IMG/VR virus record: IMGVR_UViG_3300031687_000023
Span: 1 to 48,930 of that record
DNA: 48,930 nucleotides
Strand: one strand, 5' to 3'
From: a virus
Both the position numbers and the translations under genes were made by a program. Position 1 is the stretch's first letter. The number at the start of each line of letters is the position of its first letter. Below, piece after piece: positions 14,173 through 25,900 of the stretch. The notes below the pieces were generated by a model, which saw only the letters and a list, made by a program, of their open reading frames with translations, had not been told where the DNA came from and made no database searches.

Positions 14173-14493
14173 ATGGCAATATGCGATGTATTAATTGCAG
14201 TAGATAGCGTCAATAAGGACGTTATCGCTGAAGCAATTGTAGCAGTAGATCACACAGTGGAAGTCTGCGAAGGCCATACGTTCTTTATCCTTAAGGACAT
14301 CGAGATGGATCTTAAGAAGGACTTATCTCTAGTAAGCATCAACGGTGCCCTAGAGGAATTAGGTGAGCAGAACTATTCATTCGTTCGTGCAGACCTTCTA
14401 TCTAAGACCATGCGTATCACTGGTAATCCTATGAAGTTTGGAGTTAAAGCTCTACTGACTTACGGCGAGCCACAGAAGCAATCCATTCACTAA
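14173..14493 (+). CDS. Hypothetical replication-block protein, 106 aa
   Basis: The gene lies 2 bases after the primase stop and 12 bases before the P-loop ATPase gene, so it is part of the replication operon. The protein starts MAICDVLIAVDSVNKDVI and alternates strands and helices without a recognisable motif. There is no membrane segment or signal. A small accessory factor for primase or ATPase is plausible from position only. Confidence 0.72.
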   Translation: MAICDVLIAVDSVNKDVIAEAIVAVDHTVEVCEGHTFFILKDIEMDLKKDLSLVSINGALEELGEQNYSFVRADLLSKTMRITGNPMKFGVKALLTYGEPQKQSIH

Positions 14494-14505
14494 CAGGGGA
14501 ACCCT

Positions 14506-15228
14506 ATGATGATGAACGATAACCTGGTACTCATATCAGGCAAGAGTGCCACAGGTAAATCAGCTAGTCTGATGAACATTGCAAACCCTGAAGGTGTTAT
14601 TTACTTAAATTGCGAGAATAATAAGAAATTACCATTTCGAGGTAAGTTCAAAGAGTTTGGTATCACCGACCCAGTACAGGTGTATCAGGCATTTGAAGAA
14701 GCCGAGAAGATGGACGACGTTCATACTATCGTTGTAGACAGTTTGACCTACATGATGGATATGTTCGAGTCCTATTACGTGCTGACATCGTCTAACACGA
14801 TGAAGGCATGGGGCGAATATGCCCAATTCTTCAAGAAGCTAATGAGTAAATATGTTGCTGAATCTACTAAGAATGTGATCTTTATTGCTCACACCTCTGA
14901 CATCATGAATGATGCCGAGATGGCAATGGAAACACTTGTTAAGGTAAAAGGTTCCCTCATGAACCAAGGCATTGAGTCCTATTTCTCTACTGTAGTAAGT
15001 ACGAAGAAGGTAAATCTCAAGCACTTGAAAAAGTATGAGAGCGACTTACTGGATATCACTCCAGATGAAGAAGAACTAGGCTTTAAGTACGTCTTCCAGA
15101 CTCGTATCACTAAAGATACAGTTAATGAGCGTATGCGAGCTCCCCTCAGTATGTGGACTACACAAGAAACATTTACTGATAACAACATTCAGTTGGTTAT
15201 TGACCGACTTCACGAATATTACGTTTAA
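14506..15228 (+). CDS. RecA-like P-loop ATPase (AAA_24/Sak4-type, N4 gp44-position)
   Basis: Residues 12-19, GKSATGKS, are the Walker A motif and TIVVDSLTYM near residue 83 is a Walker B. VIFIAHTSD is a sensor-like strand. At 240 residues this is a single RecA-fold core, as in phage Sak4-type single-strand annealing ATPases that work with an SSB. The SSB gene follows at 15245. The start has an AGGGGA site; three consecutive Met/Asn codons leave a 1-2 residue ambiguity. The ATPase fold is clear; a recombination role is inferred. Confidence 0.82.
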   Translation: MMMNDNLVLISGKSATGKSASLMNIANPEGVIYLNCENNKKLPFRGKFKEFGITDPVQVYQAFEEAEKMDDVHTIVVDSLTYMMDMFESYYVLTSSNTMKAWGEYAQFFKKLMSKYVAESTKNVIFIAHTSDIMNDAEMAMETLVKVKGSLMNQGIESYFSTVVSTKKVNLKHLKKYESDLLDITPDEEELGFKYVFQTRITKDTVNERMRAPLSMWTTQETFTDNNIQLVIDRLHEYYV

Positions 15229-15244
15229 TAAAGGTATTAAAACT

Positions 15245-16000
15245 ATGAGTTTTTTAGATAATTTAAAAACATCTGCAGCAGTAGGCAACGAAACCAACTC
15301 TCTTGGAGGCGGCGGTGTCTTAGAATCAGGTGCGTACAACATGGTAGTGGAAACTGCTTACTTTGATACGTCATCTGGTGGTGCAACGAGCTTGAACCTT
15401 GTGTTCAAGAGCAACAATGGTCAGACATTACGTCAAACCATCTACGTAACCTCAGGTACTGCTAAAGGCGGCCTGAACACCTACGTTGATAAGCGTACAG
15501 GTGAGAAAAAGTATCTTCCGGGCTTCAACACAGCAAACTCTATTTGCTTGTTGGCTACTGGTGAAGAGATCGCTGATCAGGAGATTGAGACTAAGACTCT
15601 TAAGATCTATGATTACGATGCTAAGAAGGATATGCCTCAGCAGAAGTCTGTCGTTATGACGCTTCTAGGTAAGGATGTCACTCTAGGTGTTAAGAAGGTC
15701 ATCGAGAACAAGCGTGAGCAAGACTCGTCTGGTGCTTGGAATGCTGCTACTAGCGGTGAAACTCGTACTATCAACGAGATTGATAAGGTGTTCCGTACTA
15801 CTGACCTGATGACTACTCCTGAGATTCGTGATGGTGCTACTGAAGCTTCCTTCTACGAAGGTTGGGTAGCCAAGAACACTGGTGTTAGCCGTGACAAGAC
15901 CATTGCTAAGGCTGGTGAAGTTGCTAAGGCCGGTGGTGCTGCTGCTCCATCAATGGGTACAACCACCACTGAGCCTAAGAAGAGCTTGTTCGGTTCATAA
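15245..16000 (+). CDS. Probable phage single-stranded DNA-binding protein (N4 gp45-position), 251 aa
   Basis: The ATG at 15245 (MSFLDNLKT) is preferred over an in-frame ATG at 15125 inside the ATPase gene; AAAGG lies about 10 bases upstream. The protein has a beta-rich core (YNMVVETAYF, TSLNLVFKS, QTLRQTIYVTSG), as in OB-fold SSBs, and ends in a low-complexity Ala/Gly/Thr tail with a terminal KKSLFGS. In N4 the SSB is needed for replication, recombination and late transcription by host RNA polymerase. Position between ATPase and resolvase supports the call; I have no direct family signature. Confidence 0.7.
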   Translation: MSFLDNLKTSAAVGNETNSLGGGGVLESGAYNMVVETAYFDTSSGGATSLNLVFKSNNGQTLRQTIYVTSGTAKGGLNTYVDKRTGEKKYLPGFNTANSICLLATGEEIADQEIETKTLKIYDYDAKKDMPQQKSVVMTLLGKDVTLGVKKVIENKREQDSSGAWNAATSGETRTINEIDKVFRTTDLMTTPEIRDGATEASFYEGWVAKNTGVSRDKTIAKAGEVAKAGGAAAPSMGTTTTEPKKSLFGS

Positions 16001-16002
16001 CC

Positions 16003-16389
16003 GTGCAACAGACATTCTCTTCTCCGCTGAGTGTTCTGGTTAATCGACGAGGAAGGAAGTTTATCCTGAATCTAAATAACTATAGGAACACTCACTATCA
16101 GACACTGAATAAGGCTAAGATCGTCTATAAAGGCGACATGACACCTCAACTTGTTGGGGTAACCTTCCAGTGTCCGATAGAGGTCGAGTATTGTCTTATG
16201 CCTAAAACAGCCCGTAGGACGGACTTGGGTAATGTACTGTCAGTTCATCAGAAGTATTTTGAAGATGCCCTAGTAGAGCTAGGGTGCATCCCTGATGACG
16301 ACTACAAGCACATAGTCCGTACTACATTTGTTTTTGGTGAGAAAGACAAGGATGATCCACGAGTTATCATCACAGTAAAGGAGTTGTAA
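16003..16389 (+). CDS. RusA-like Holliday junction resolvase
   Basis: The protein has the RusA layout: a basic N terminus (VNRRGRKF), MPKTARRTDLGNVLSVHQKY around residues 67-85, and ALVELGCIPDDD around 89-100, giving the acidic residues (D74, D98-D100) that bind metal. RusA enzymes cut Holliday junctions to resolve recombination intermediates before packaging. The start is GTG, 2 bases after the SSB stop, with no clear ribosome site, so translational coupling is likely. The final TAA shares its last base with the next ATG (TAATG). Confidence 0.78.
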   Translation: MQQTFSSPLSVLVNRRGRKFILNLNNYRNTHYQTLNKAKIVYKGDMTPQLVGVTFQCPIEVEYCLMPKTARRTDLGNVLSVHQKYFEDALVELGCIPDDDYKHIVRTTFVFGEKDKDDPRVIITVKEL

Positions 16390-16787
16390 TGGACATCAAG
16401 ATGAAGACCGAAGACGTCCAAGAGGCTATTCGGGAGTACTACATTAGGCGGGGGTATACCAGAGATCGTCTGGTCGATATCCATGTCAAAGGGGGCCGTA
16501 AGGTTAAGGGCAATGATGTACCGAATAACGGTACAGTTGAGCTTACTGTTATGGATATGTATATACGTCCAATTGAGGACGATATTATACCACCTCCTAC
16601 ATTCAATGCTGCGTCGGAAGATGTGAGCACACTGGTAGGGGAGTTAGAGGGTATTATGTCTAACGAGCCTGTCGCACTATCAGAAGATAAGCAGTTGGAG
16701 ATGTTATTAGACATCGCTGATGATCTGCCTATGAATGTAGCCCCAAAGGTTACAGCTGGTAGTAAGTTTAAGAGCCTTTTCTCTTGA
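16389..16787 (+). CDS. Hypothetical protein, 132 aa
   Basis: The start overlaps the RusA stop by one base and has AAAGGAG upstream. The N-terminal half (IREYYIRRGYTRDRLVDIHVKG) looks like a helix followed by strands; the rest is acidic and Pro/Glu-rich, ending in GSKFKSLFS, a tail similar in style to the SSB's KKSLFGS ending. I do not recognise the family. It lies at the end of the replication operon. Confidence 0.72.
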   Translation: MDIKMKTEDVQEAIREYYIRRGYTRDRLVDIHVKGGRKVKGNDVPNNGTVELTVMDMYIRPIEDDIIPPPTFNAASEDVSTLVGELEGIMSNEPVALSEDKQLEMLLDIADDLPMNVAPKVTAGSKFKSLFS

Positions 16788-16948
16788 GAGGTTTTTTAAA
16801 ACACATTAAGGTGGTGTTATCAGCAGGGGCAATCTTCGGATTGCTCGTTGCTGCACCTTTCCTGGCCGCTTTGGCAGGTATTTTTGTGTCCTTAGCAGCA
16901 GCCTGGTTTATAGCCAAGCTACTATTTATGGACGACACCAAAGATTAG
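16784..16948 (+). CDS. Small hydrophobic membrane protein, 54 aa (TTG start)
   Basis: An ORF beginning with TTG at 16784, overlapping the previous stop (TTGA), encodes RGFLKHIKVVLSAGAIFG followed by two hydrophobic stretches (about residues 12-30 and 31-47) and the tail DDTKD. That is the layout of a two-span or hairpin membrane protein. GTG at 16811 is an alternative start. Its last 4 bases overlap the end of the convergent vRNAP gene. Coding is supported by the uninterrupted membrane-like sequence, but the start is uncertain. Confidence 0.5.
   Translation: MRGFLKHIKVVLSAGAIFGLLVAAPFLAALAGIFVSLAAAWFIAKLLFMDDTKD
16827..16846. promoter_or_regulatory. UUCG-loop hairpin at the convergence of the two gene blocks
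   Basis: GGGCAATC (16827-16834) pairs with GATTGCTC (16839-16846), including one G-U pair, around a C(TTCG)G loop, which is unusually stable in RNA. It has no T run and lies inside the small membrane-protein ORF about 100 bases before the convergent gene end. It may slow polymerase, protect the 3' end or aid termination. Confidence 0.45.
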
Positions 16949-19900
16949 AAGACGTTTCTAGCCATTTCAACACCGCTTTGGGTAAAGGCGTCTTCTACAA
17001 TACCAAACGGACTGTTTAATATATTGAGACCCATATCAGTGGGATCATCTATATTGAATCCCATGAAGTCCTCAAGTAGTATTAGCATTATTCCCTCAAC
17101 CGGCCTACCTTTCATCATCTTAAATATTACTCGTAACATCCTCATAGGATATTTAGTAAACATAGAGATGCCAGTATCGTTCATGTATTGAATGATCTGA
17201 TGGTCAGGCAAATCGTAGTTAACGAACAGATCCCTTACAAGGTTCTCCGTCTCGTCTTTAGTCATTCCTACCACCTCAGTCTTGTACTTGAAGACTGCCT
17301 GCCTAGCAACAAAATCACTATATTGAGTAGTTTTTAACAGCAGTTTGTACATAGATGTATCATCAGTCATGTACGTATACCTACCAACAGCCTGAGCACC
17401 AGCATTAACCTTACTTAAGGTCTTGTTCTTGCCAGCAAACTTATTTATTTTCTCAGACAATGCACTTGCATATGAGTATGGATCAGACTCAGTGTCAATC
17501 TCCTCAGTAATACTTTGGAACATACCTCTACGTATTAACTCACGTACCGGACTATTGTGCAGAACAGACTCGAACGACTTGATCGTATCCTGTGCCTCTG
17601 AGATGCCCTTAGTGTCGTTCAGACTGATTGCAGCCTTAAGCTCTGCCTTGGTTGCATATAGATCACGCTTTACGCTCATATAGGCGTTTAGATCCCTTGC
17701 TGTACGTAATTGTTCCTTTATCATGAACTCAATGGGTACACCATTCAAAATACCAACAACAGTGTTAGATAAGATGTTGTGGTACAACACAGAGCCCGTC
17801 TTTATAACGATATTCTTCTTAGCCATAGACACCATTTCCTTCCAGATTACCTCAGCGATCTTAACGATTCTATGGTTCATGAAGGGCAGGTCTGCTATTG
17901 ACAGGGATCGTTGACCAAATAATATATCAATGTACTTCTCATCAATATGGAGTTCATTGGCACCAAACACTTTCTTAATAAGCATCTTGGTCTCCTCAGG
18001 GAGCATGTTATACAGCTCACGATGCTTAGCCTTACCGGAGTTTAGACCAATCTTAATAAACTCATCCGATTTCTTAAGGAAGTTGGCGTCGAAGTCCTCC
18101 TTCATTAGTACCAGAGCCTCTTCGTTCATCACTGTAGTTTTAGCCTTATCAGAGATGGATCCTACTAGAGCACTTAGTACTACATTTGACCGTAGCTCCT
18201 GCTTGAGAACACTCAGCTTAGTGTGGTCAGTCATCATGTAACGGAAGTCTACAATATTCTGATTGGTATCAAAAACTGGTACCATCACACTTGAATCAGT
18301 GATTGCATGATCAGGGTTACGCATGTTCTTACGTGCTTCCCTGTTATTGCTAGTCACAGCAGCCTTAACTGCCTTCTTAGAAGAGGCATAATTGTATGTC
18401 TCTACTGTAGAGTTAGCCAACATCTGGGATAGCAATGTTCCAGAAGCACGCATGCTCGTAGTGGAGATGATGCCCCTGTTGTAGTCCTGCATTGTGACAA
18501 AGTCACTTGAGTACAGCGCCTTGTTATCTTTAGATGGATCCGAGACAGTGTCATCCTGTAGTGCAGCTACCAGCTTGTAGCCCATCTCCCGCATCTTCTT
18601 CTTTTCAGACAAGAGGGCAACCTTCACAGAGATATTAGGGTTGGTTATACTTTTAATATGTCCCTTAATTGTATGGGTCTTATCATTGTTGAAGTTCTTA
18701 GCCAGGGCATCCTGCTTAGCACTTACAGCCAGTCCCAAGAACTCAGTAACACCATTCTTGTTAGCATTAGCCTTTGTTTCCCGTTCAAAGATGTCTGCAG
18801 TACGTGCATTAACGTTACCATCAGTACTATCTATAGCGTATAGGGAAGCCAGGGTTTCAACTAGCGCTTCTACTGCCGCTAAATCCTTAGGCATGTCTTT
18901 AGGTTGCACAACACCCTTAGAGTTAGCAATCATATAGGCATTTAGGCGCTGCATACGTACTGTCACCTCACCTTTAGCCATGAACAGACCTAAGCCTTTA
19001 CTCTGTTGGATGTAGTGATCACCTATAACGCCGTAGGCAGCTAACTTGGCCCGCACTTTAGCTATCTTATTCTTACGCACGCCTTTAGTGTTACGTAGGA
19101 TATCAGCGAACTTAGGGATCTCCTCAGCAGTCAGGTTAGGGAACAGGCTAATTAGGTCTGTTTTTAGTACAGACAGTGTTAGTGCCTCCCAGTCCTGTTT
19201 CTCCATTGGAGTTCTGAATGACTCTTCGAGATGCTTACGAGTACCTTCAATGATGTTTTTACGACTTTGGTCGATAACCATCTTAGATTTGGCAAGCATA
19301 TGCTCGACTTTGCGATCCATATCATTACTAGGGCCCGCTATTGTACGAAGGATGTACATAAGTAGACTGTTCTTACTAATCCTAAGTCGCTTACGACTCT
19401 CGTCTAGAGCTTCTCTGAATGGTAGTTTCATTATGGCGCCAGTGTCCCCAACAGGTAATTCCTGTACCGGGTTAACCGCTCCGACTACGCCAGCTGCAAC
19501 ATGCACGGACTTACCTAGTATGGTATTAGACCGTACGTTCTGTGCTGCTAAAGCCATCTTTGCTATAGGTGTAAATACCCACTTAGTTATCTTAAGTGCG
19601 GATATATCATCTACCCTGCCAATACCCTTCATGATGAAGTTCGTGTTAAACCGAGTCTTTGTATCTACCTTATTTAAAGCAGCTACTAATTGTATTAATG
19701 CCGAATCTGCGTTAGTTCCACGATGCTTAACTCGACCAATAATACGATCAATCAGCTCTAAGAATGCATTCTGGATACGTCCACCAATGGTCGTAGCAGC
19801 ATCTCGTTTGGACTTGTAAGACATACTTGCAAGTTCCGCCTTAAGACGAGGGTCTGTTAATCCATAAGTAACAAACTCGTGTATTCCTCTAGCACTTGCT

Positions 19901-22900
19901 TTATTACTATTGCCGGCAGTATAGAATGTGCCCTTCTGCTCAAATACGTATTCATACGTGCTCTTAGCATGGGCAATCTCTGCATCCTTGTCATAAACAT
20001 GGCCAGCGATGGATTCATCCTGAGACAGGAATGCTTTCCATGGCTCACCCTTGTACTTCTCATTAAGATGCTTACGAGCACGTTCCCTAAGTTTAACAAT
20101 CTCAGCAGCTGTATTACTTAGCTTGGGATCATCAAACATAAAGCGTGTAATGGCATGCACTAATTCGTGTACGTACGTTGTACGTTCGGATCCTTGGTTC
20201 AGTAGTACATTACTACCGTTGTTTACACCAAAGTTAAGCAAGATCTCATTGTCTTGGATACTTCCGGCGTTAGTGTCACCAGCTCTACGCATACGTAGAC
20301 TAAAGTCACCTAACTTAGACAGTGCAGGTGCAATTATATCTGCCAATAAGGTACGTAAATGGGTCACATGCTCAGCAGTATCTGTTGAGTTACCCTGTCT
20401 ATCTGCAACACCTAAGGTATCAAAGATATCCAGTGCGTTCTCTGAGGAGAGTGTCTCACTATCTGAGTGTACGAAGTTCGTGTGATCAATCTGTGAGGCA
20501 GCATCTGCCCCTAAAGGCTGACCTAGGAATGCTTCAACAAGTGCGTCGAGACCAGCTTCAGTAACCTCTTCGTTAATGTTACCTTCATTGATAATACCTG
20601 TATTCTCTAGACCAGCATGATCTACATGTACAATATCTTCACCGAATAGTACTGCTTTATCTCCTTGGATCTTCTTTTGAGTCTTTAAGGCGGCCTTAAG
20701 CATAGCCTTGAAATCCATCTCAAATAAGGGGCTTTCACTATCTAGCACCTGGGTAGCAACAATAGCTGCAGCAGCAGGGTTCTTATCTAAGGTATCAACA
20801 ATATTCTGAAGTAATGCAACTGCATTGTCGAAGATAGAGAAGTCCCTATTCGCCTCAAGTGTAGCTGTATTATATTCCTTAGTATTTCTTACAGTATTGA
20901 GTACTGTAGAGAACACAGCATCAAATAAGTGCATAACAGGGTACTGTCCGAATACACTACGTGCAGAGACATCGTCCATGCCCTGGATAGATCTTGCAAC
21001 TAGGCTAACACCCGGTGCGCTGTCATTTACAGTAGAGGTACGTGCGCTGGTAGACTTCTTGCCATTAAATGGGCGCCCATCAGGATACCTAGTAACAACT
21101 CTAGATCCAGCATCTGTATTACGTTCATTGTTCTTCTTAAAGGCATGGATACCCGCACCATCACCTGTGTCAAAGAACTTCATTCTAGGATACAGAGCAG
21201 TTAGTGTTGGGTCATTATTTATAATCTCACGCATTTCGTTAGACATGAAGTCTTGCTTACGCGCTTCCATGAGACCTTTCTCAAGAGAGTCTTGTAGTGT
21301 TTTGAACACATGGTATGCAGTATTGCCCGCTTCGTTAAGACTCTCACCGTACACAGCAAACTCATTACCGAGCTCAGCTAAACCATCTTCCATGGCTTGA
21401 CCGTATACTGCTCGTACAACTACTTGGAACTTAATTTGTTGCCACTTAGTTAGAACAGTATGAATACCATTATCAACAACTTTAGCTTGCTTGAAAGACT
21501 TTGGCTTATTTAGAAGCTTGTTATCAAACGCCATAATATTATTAACGTGGTCTAGAGCAATCTTACGTACTGCTGCATCAGGGCTTGTGAGACCTTCATA
21601 CAGCTTGTCTAAGGAGGCTTCTACATAACCGGAAACTAGTGTCTTAACTCCTGCAAAGTAGTTGTGCTGCAATACAGGGTCTTTAGCGTCCGCTCGTGAA
21701 GGCATACCTAGAAGTGCAATAACATCTTCAGCATGCCCTTCGATAAACGCATCAGACAGTTTAATCTTGTCAGCCCACACATTTGCTAACATCTCGTAGT
21801 TGTCAGGATTTACCTGATTGTGTTCTACGTAGCTGGTTCTGTCTGTGTAAACACCACCTGCAGCTAACTTCTTAAGTGCACCTTCGCTTCGTAAGCCAGT
21901 GTTCAAGAAACTTATGATTAATCCACTGGTTGTAGCGTCAGTCTCTATGGCAATATTGACGGTAAACTTATCTGACTTACCCTTAAGTGCTTTATAGTAT
22001 TCACCTAGTGCCACTAAACCATCTACAGAAATAGTATCTGCAAGTCCGTACTTGGCAGCTACAGTTACTGGGTTGGCACCGTCACGTACTTCCCTACCTG
22101 CATTAGCAATAGGGTTTCTACGTATTGGCTTACCTGTTCCAATTACTTTCTCGAACTCGTCGTTTACAGTGGCAAGTGTGTCCTTGTCTATAGCTACCTT
22201 AGACAACAGTGTCTGTGCAATAGCGACCTTAAACATTTGCATGTGAACTGGGTCATTCATTGAGAGCTCTTCCGAGAAACTCTCACCTGTTATAGGGTCA
22301 GTTGGGAATATTAAATGTCTGATCAACTTAGATGATTGTGGGGACACTGCAGACTCAGCCATACCATGACGACTGTTATTCCAGCTATTATAGCTGTAGT
22401 GGAACTGATCTTGTCCGCTTAGAGCCATCATGTCGAAGAACGTAAGAGTATCTGTAATCTCTCGTAAGATAGTATCGTTATCTGCTATCGCCTTCTCCAT
22501 GAAGTACGTAGCCACCTCACTAAGGTCTGACTTGAACCCGGAGATATCTTTTAGCGCCTGGATGGTAGCTTCTCTGTCAGTGCCACCAAGTAGTGCTGCT
22601 ATAGCTGGCTTAAAGCGCCACTCTACAGATTGTGCGTACTCAATATCTTTAATTACTTTAGCAGGGATCTTCACATCACTACGTAGGTAAGTAGCACCCT
22701 TACGTACCTTACGAGGCTTCAACGAAGGGAACTTCTTGTTAGATGTAATGCCAAATAGTGAATCTAGGATCGTACTGAGTGCAGCTTCTTGTGAGCCATT
22801 CTTAAGGGAGTAGTTATCCACATAGCTACGTACGCTATCTATTACAACATCTTTACCTTCTTTCTTAGTAACTGCAACTCGTACAAAATTCACTAACTCA

Positions 22901-25900
22901 GGTACCACAGGAGCGTCTGGGTTTAAAATATCTAACTCATTCCTTGGCTTGCTAGATTGGGTCAATAAACCCATCTTTCCCATAATATCAATGGTTGTAA
23001 GACCTAGCGCAGTAATCATTTGAGCTTCTAACGTCTCGTCTGCAATAGCAGTACCTTTGAGACCCAGTTGCTTAAATATCATGGCACCTATGATGTCTGC
23101 CATAGCTGCTTTAGTGGTACCCACTCTACGGAATGGTTGTAGGGCGGAAGAAGATACCTGCTCATTGGAGTCTAATCCAACTAACGCCTTAACAGCCGCG
23201 TCGTCATTGTATATGGTAGATGTGCCCATGGTTGCAAGATAATCCATACCACTCATAGCCATAATGCTTAGAATGTTTGGATCCAGGTAACCTGTGAATA
23301 CACCGTTTACTGAAATCATCTTAAGTAGGTAGTTCATTGGGTTCTCTTGGAACCTGTCAGTACCTTCTTTATGTACAGTAGACATATTGTCTTTATCTAA
23401 GTTATTAGATAATCCAGCAATAATATGGATACTGGCTGCAGTAAATTTAGAGTTAAAGTCTGCAAGCGTGGATACAGTAGACAACTCTGCCTTATTCATC
23501 TTAAGGAATGCAGCATTCTTCTTGAACGCTTTAAAAAAGTTGCGGACTGTTTTAAATAGGTTACGCGATTCTAGCGTGTCCTTGATTTCTTCTTCAGACT
23601 GGATCTCCTTAGAGCTCTTAGGCTCAAGTACAGAATCCATAGTTCTACCAGCTTCCCGTGCTTCTTCTTCACCGGTAGGCCATATAGTAGACTGTACGTA
23701 CTCTGCTTCAACACTCTCTTGGTAGATATCGTTGAGGTAATCAAGATCTATCTCGGTATCTGTGAGTATTGACTTAGAGAGGTCATAGACCTCTAGAGCA
23801 GTCTTAGGATCAGCTAAACGAGCAGCTTCTTTGGCTGCAGCCTTATCTATAATCACTTGGAGCTCTGCTTCTAGGGCAGCAATCCGTGCATCGTATGTAG
23901 ATGGATCCTTAGCAGTCTTCTGGGACTTCTTCATCCCCTCAATAACATTGTTAAGGGTGATAGCTTCTTTACCCAACGAGTTGATACTAACTGGGGCAGC
24001 TTCTGTAGGCTCTATAGCGACTTCTTCAACAATTGGAGTTGTAGTCTCCTGAACTACTGCTTCAACCACAGGGGCCTCTGTAGGAGCTTCAGTAGCTTTG
24101 GATATGTCCTCATCAGTTACCTGAGCAACCTCTTCTACAGAATCTTGGCTCGTGGAGCCATCGTCCATACTATCTATCTCTTCCTGACTTAGGGGAGCAG
24201 GTGCCGTAGGCACACTCCCACTCAAATACTCTTCTTCTGTAGTAGATTGGGTCGTAGCACTCTCGGTAGTAGTACCTGTGCCATTGACTGCTGCAGTGGT
24301 CTGGGCTAAGTAGCTAGCAATTACTTTGTTTTCTTTAGTTATCTGATTCGCTAGTGACCTAATCTGCCCGTCTTTAGCAGAGTCCCACACTTTACCTACT
24401 CCATCGACATTCATACCATATTTGGCTACGTCAGTTAGAGTGAATTCTGTAATACGTCCAGATTCGTCTTGAGATATGATATTTATTCCAGCTGGAATCT
24501 TTTGCTCAGTTTTTTTGCTAGCAATGTCTCGGTTGTGTTGCCAAACAGCATTAAACGTACCTGCCTTAACCCTCATATACTCAGCAAATTGAGTAAACTT
24601 AGCTAAGTGCTTTGTAGCTGCTTCTGTATCACCACTAAGTAGTGCGGCTTGTATAGTTCGTGCATGGGTTTTGGCACCTACAAATAGGTTACCTTCACCA
24701 CTTAAAACATCTGAGCCAACTTCCTTCATACTCTTTAGGCGTTTGAGGTAGTTAGTTGCAACTTCACGTTCTGCACCCTGAGGTTTAAACTCATTAATGA
24801 ACGCTTTAGCTTGCTCTTCAGTGACAATATCATCTGTCTTCATTGAATAGAGTACACCACCTTTTAGCTTTTCACGGCTCTCAGGTGACAGGGCAGCTAC
24901 CATACCCTTTTTAACAATCTCTTCAATATCTATAGCTAACTGTTGTTGATCAATGTTCTCACCAAGTTCTTGACGAACATTAACATCGTCTATGACCTTG
25001 GTTTGTATATCTTGTAGTTTCTTAAAATCATTAAGCAGGGCCTCAGACACTGTGCCTGGGTTCTCCTCCATATGTATTGTGGCGGCGTCCACCATGTCAG
25101 ACAAGGTTTCAACATATTCTTTAGCTTCTGCGGGCGTGCCTGAAATTTTATCAGCAGTGTCCTGTGAGTACTTAACTGCTTGATATACCGGACTGTCTGG
25201 GGAACTACGCTCATCTAAGCGGGATTCACGTACCTTAGTTAGAGCCTCACCTGCAGTCTTCTTAATAGACTGTACGATAGCAGTTTCACCACCACTCTTC
25301 TTAACAGCTTGAGCGTACTCAAGAGTACCACTCGCTGTAGCAGTTGTTCCACCCATACCAGCAGCTACAAAGGCTACATCTATAAAGCGGTCAACAACTT
25401 CTTCTTTAGTGTACTGAGCTCCCTGAGTAGCAGCTGCACCGATAATAGCAGTCTCTTGCAATACCTCTGTACCTGACTCCCAGGCAGCCTTACCCAAGAT
25501 AGTCTTACTAACACCTTTAGCAGCATCTATAAAACCTTTTTTAACTAGGCGATCTACAATCTGATCACCTGTCATACGAGATAGCAGGCTCTTAGGTATG
25601 ACCTTGCCGGCACCGAAACGGTCTAGAACACTGATAAGGATACCAACACCAATAGCCTTAAGCTCATTGATCTCCACACCCTTATCTTCCATCTCCAGTG
25701 CAGATTCACCCACACCCATGGATCCAGCTAATAAGGTTGTGCCTCCAGCTACTAACATTGCAGCAGGTACACTAAATGGGGCAGTAGCAGCAGCTGCCAA
25801 ACCACCTACAAGTGCAACACCTGATGTAGCAACGTTCTCACCCATCATTTCCCATAGGCGTCCTACCGTATTGCCCATGCCTTGTGTTTCAAATGTCTCA

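Noticed and set aside
19046-19819. Long plus-strand open frame (about 257 codons) opposite the vRNAP gene, with several similar ones between 17423 and 25912
   Set aside because: They are antisense to a continuous, motif-bearing 3151-codon gene, have no ribosome sites, and their Ser/Leu-rich composition is what the complementary strand of such a gene gives.
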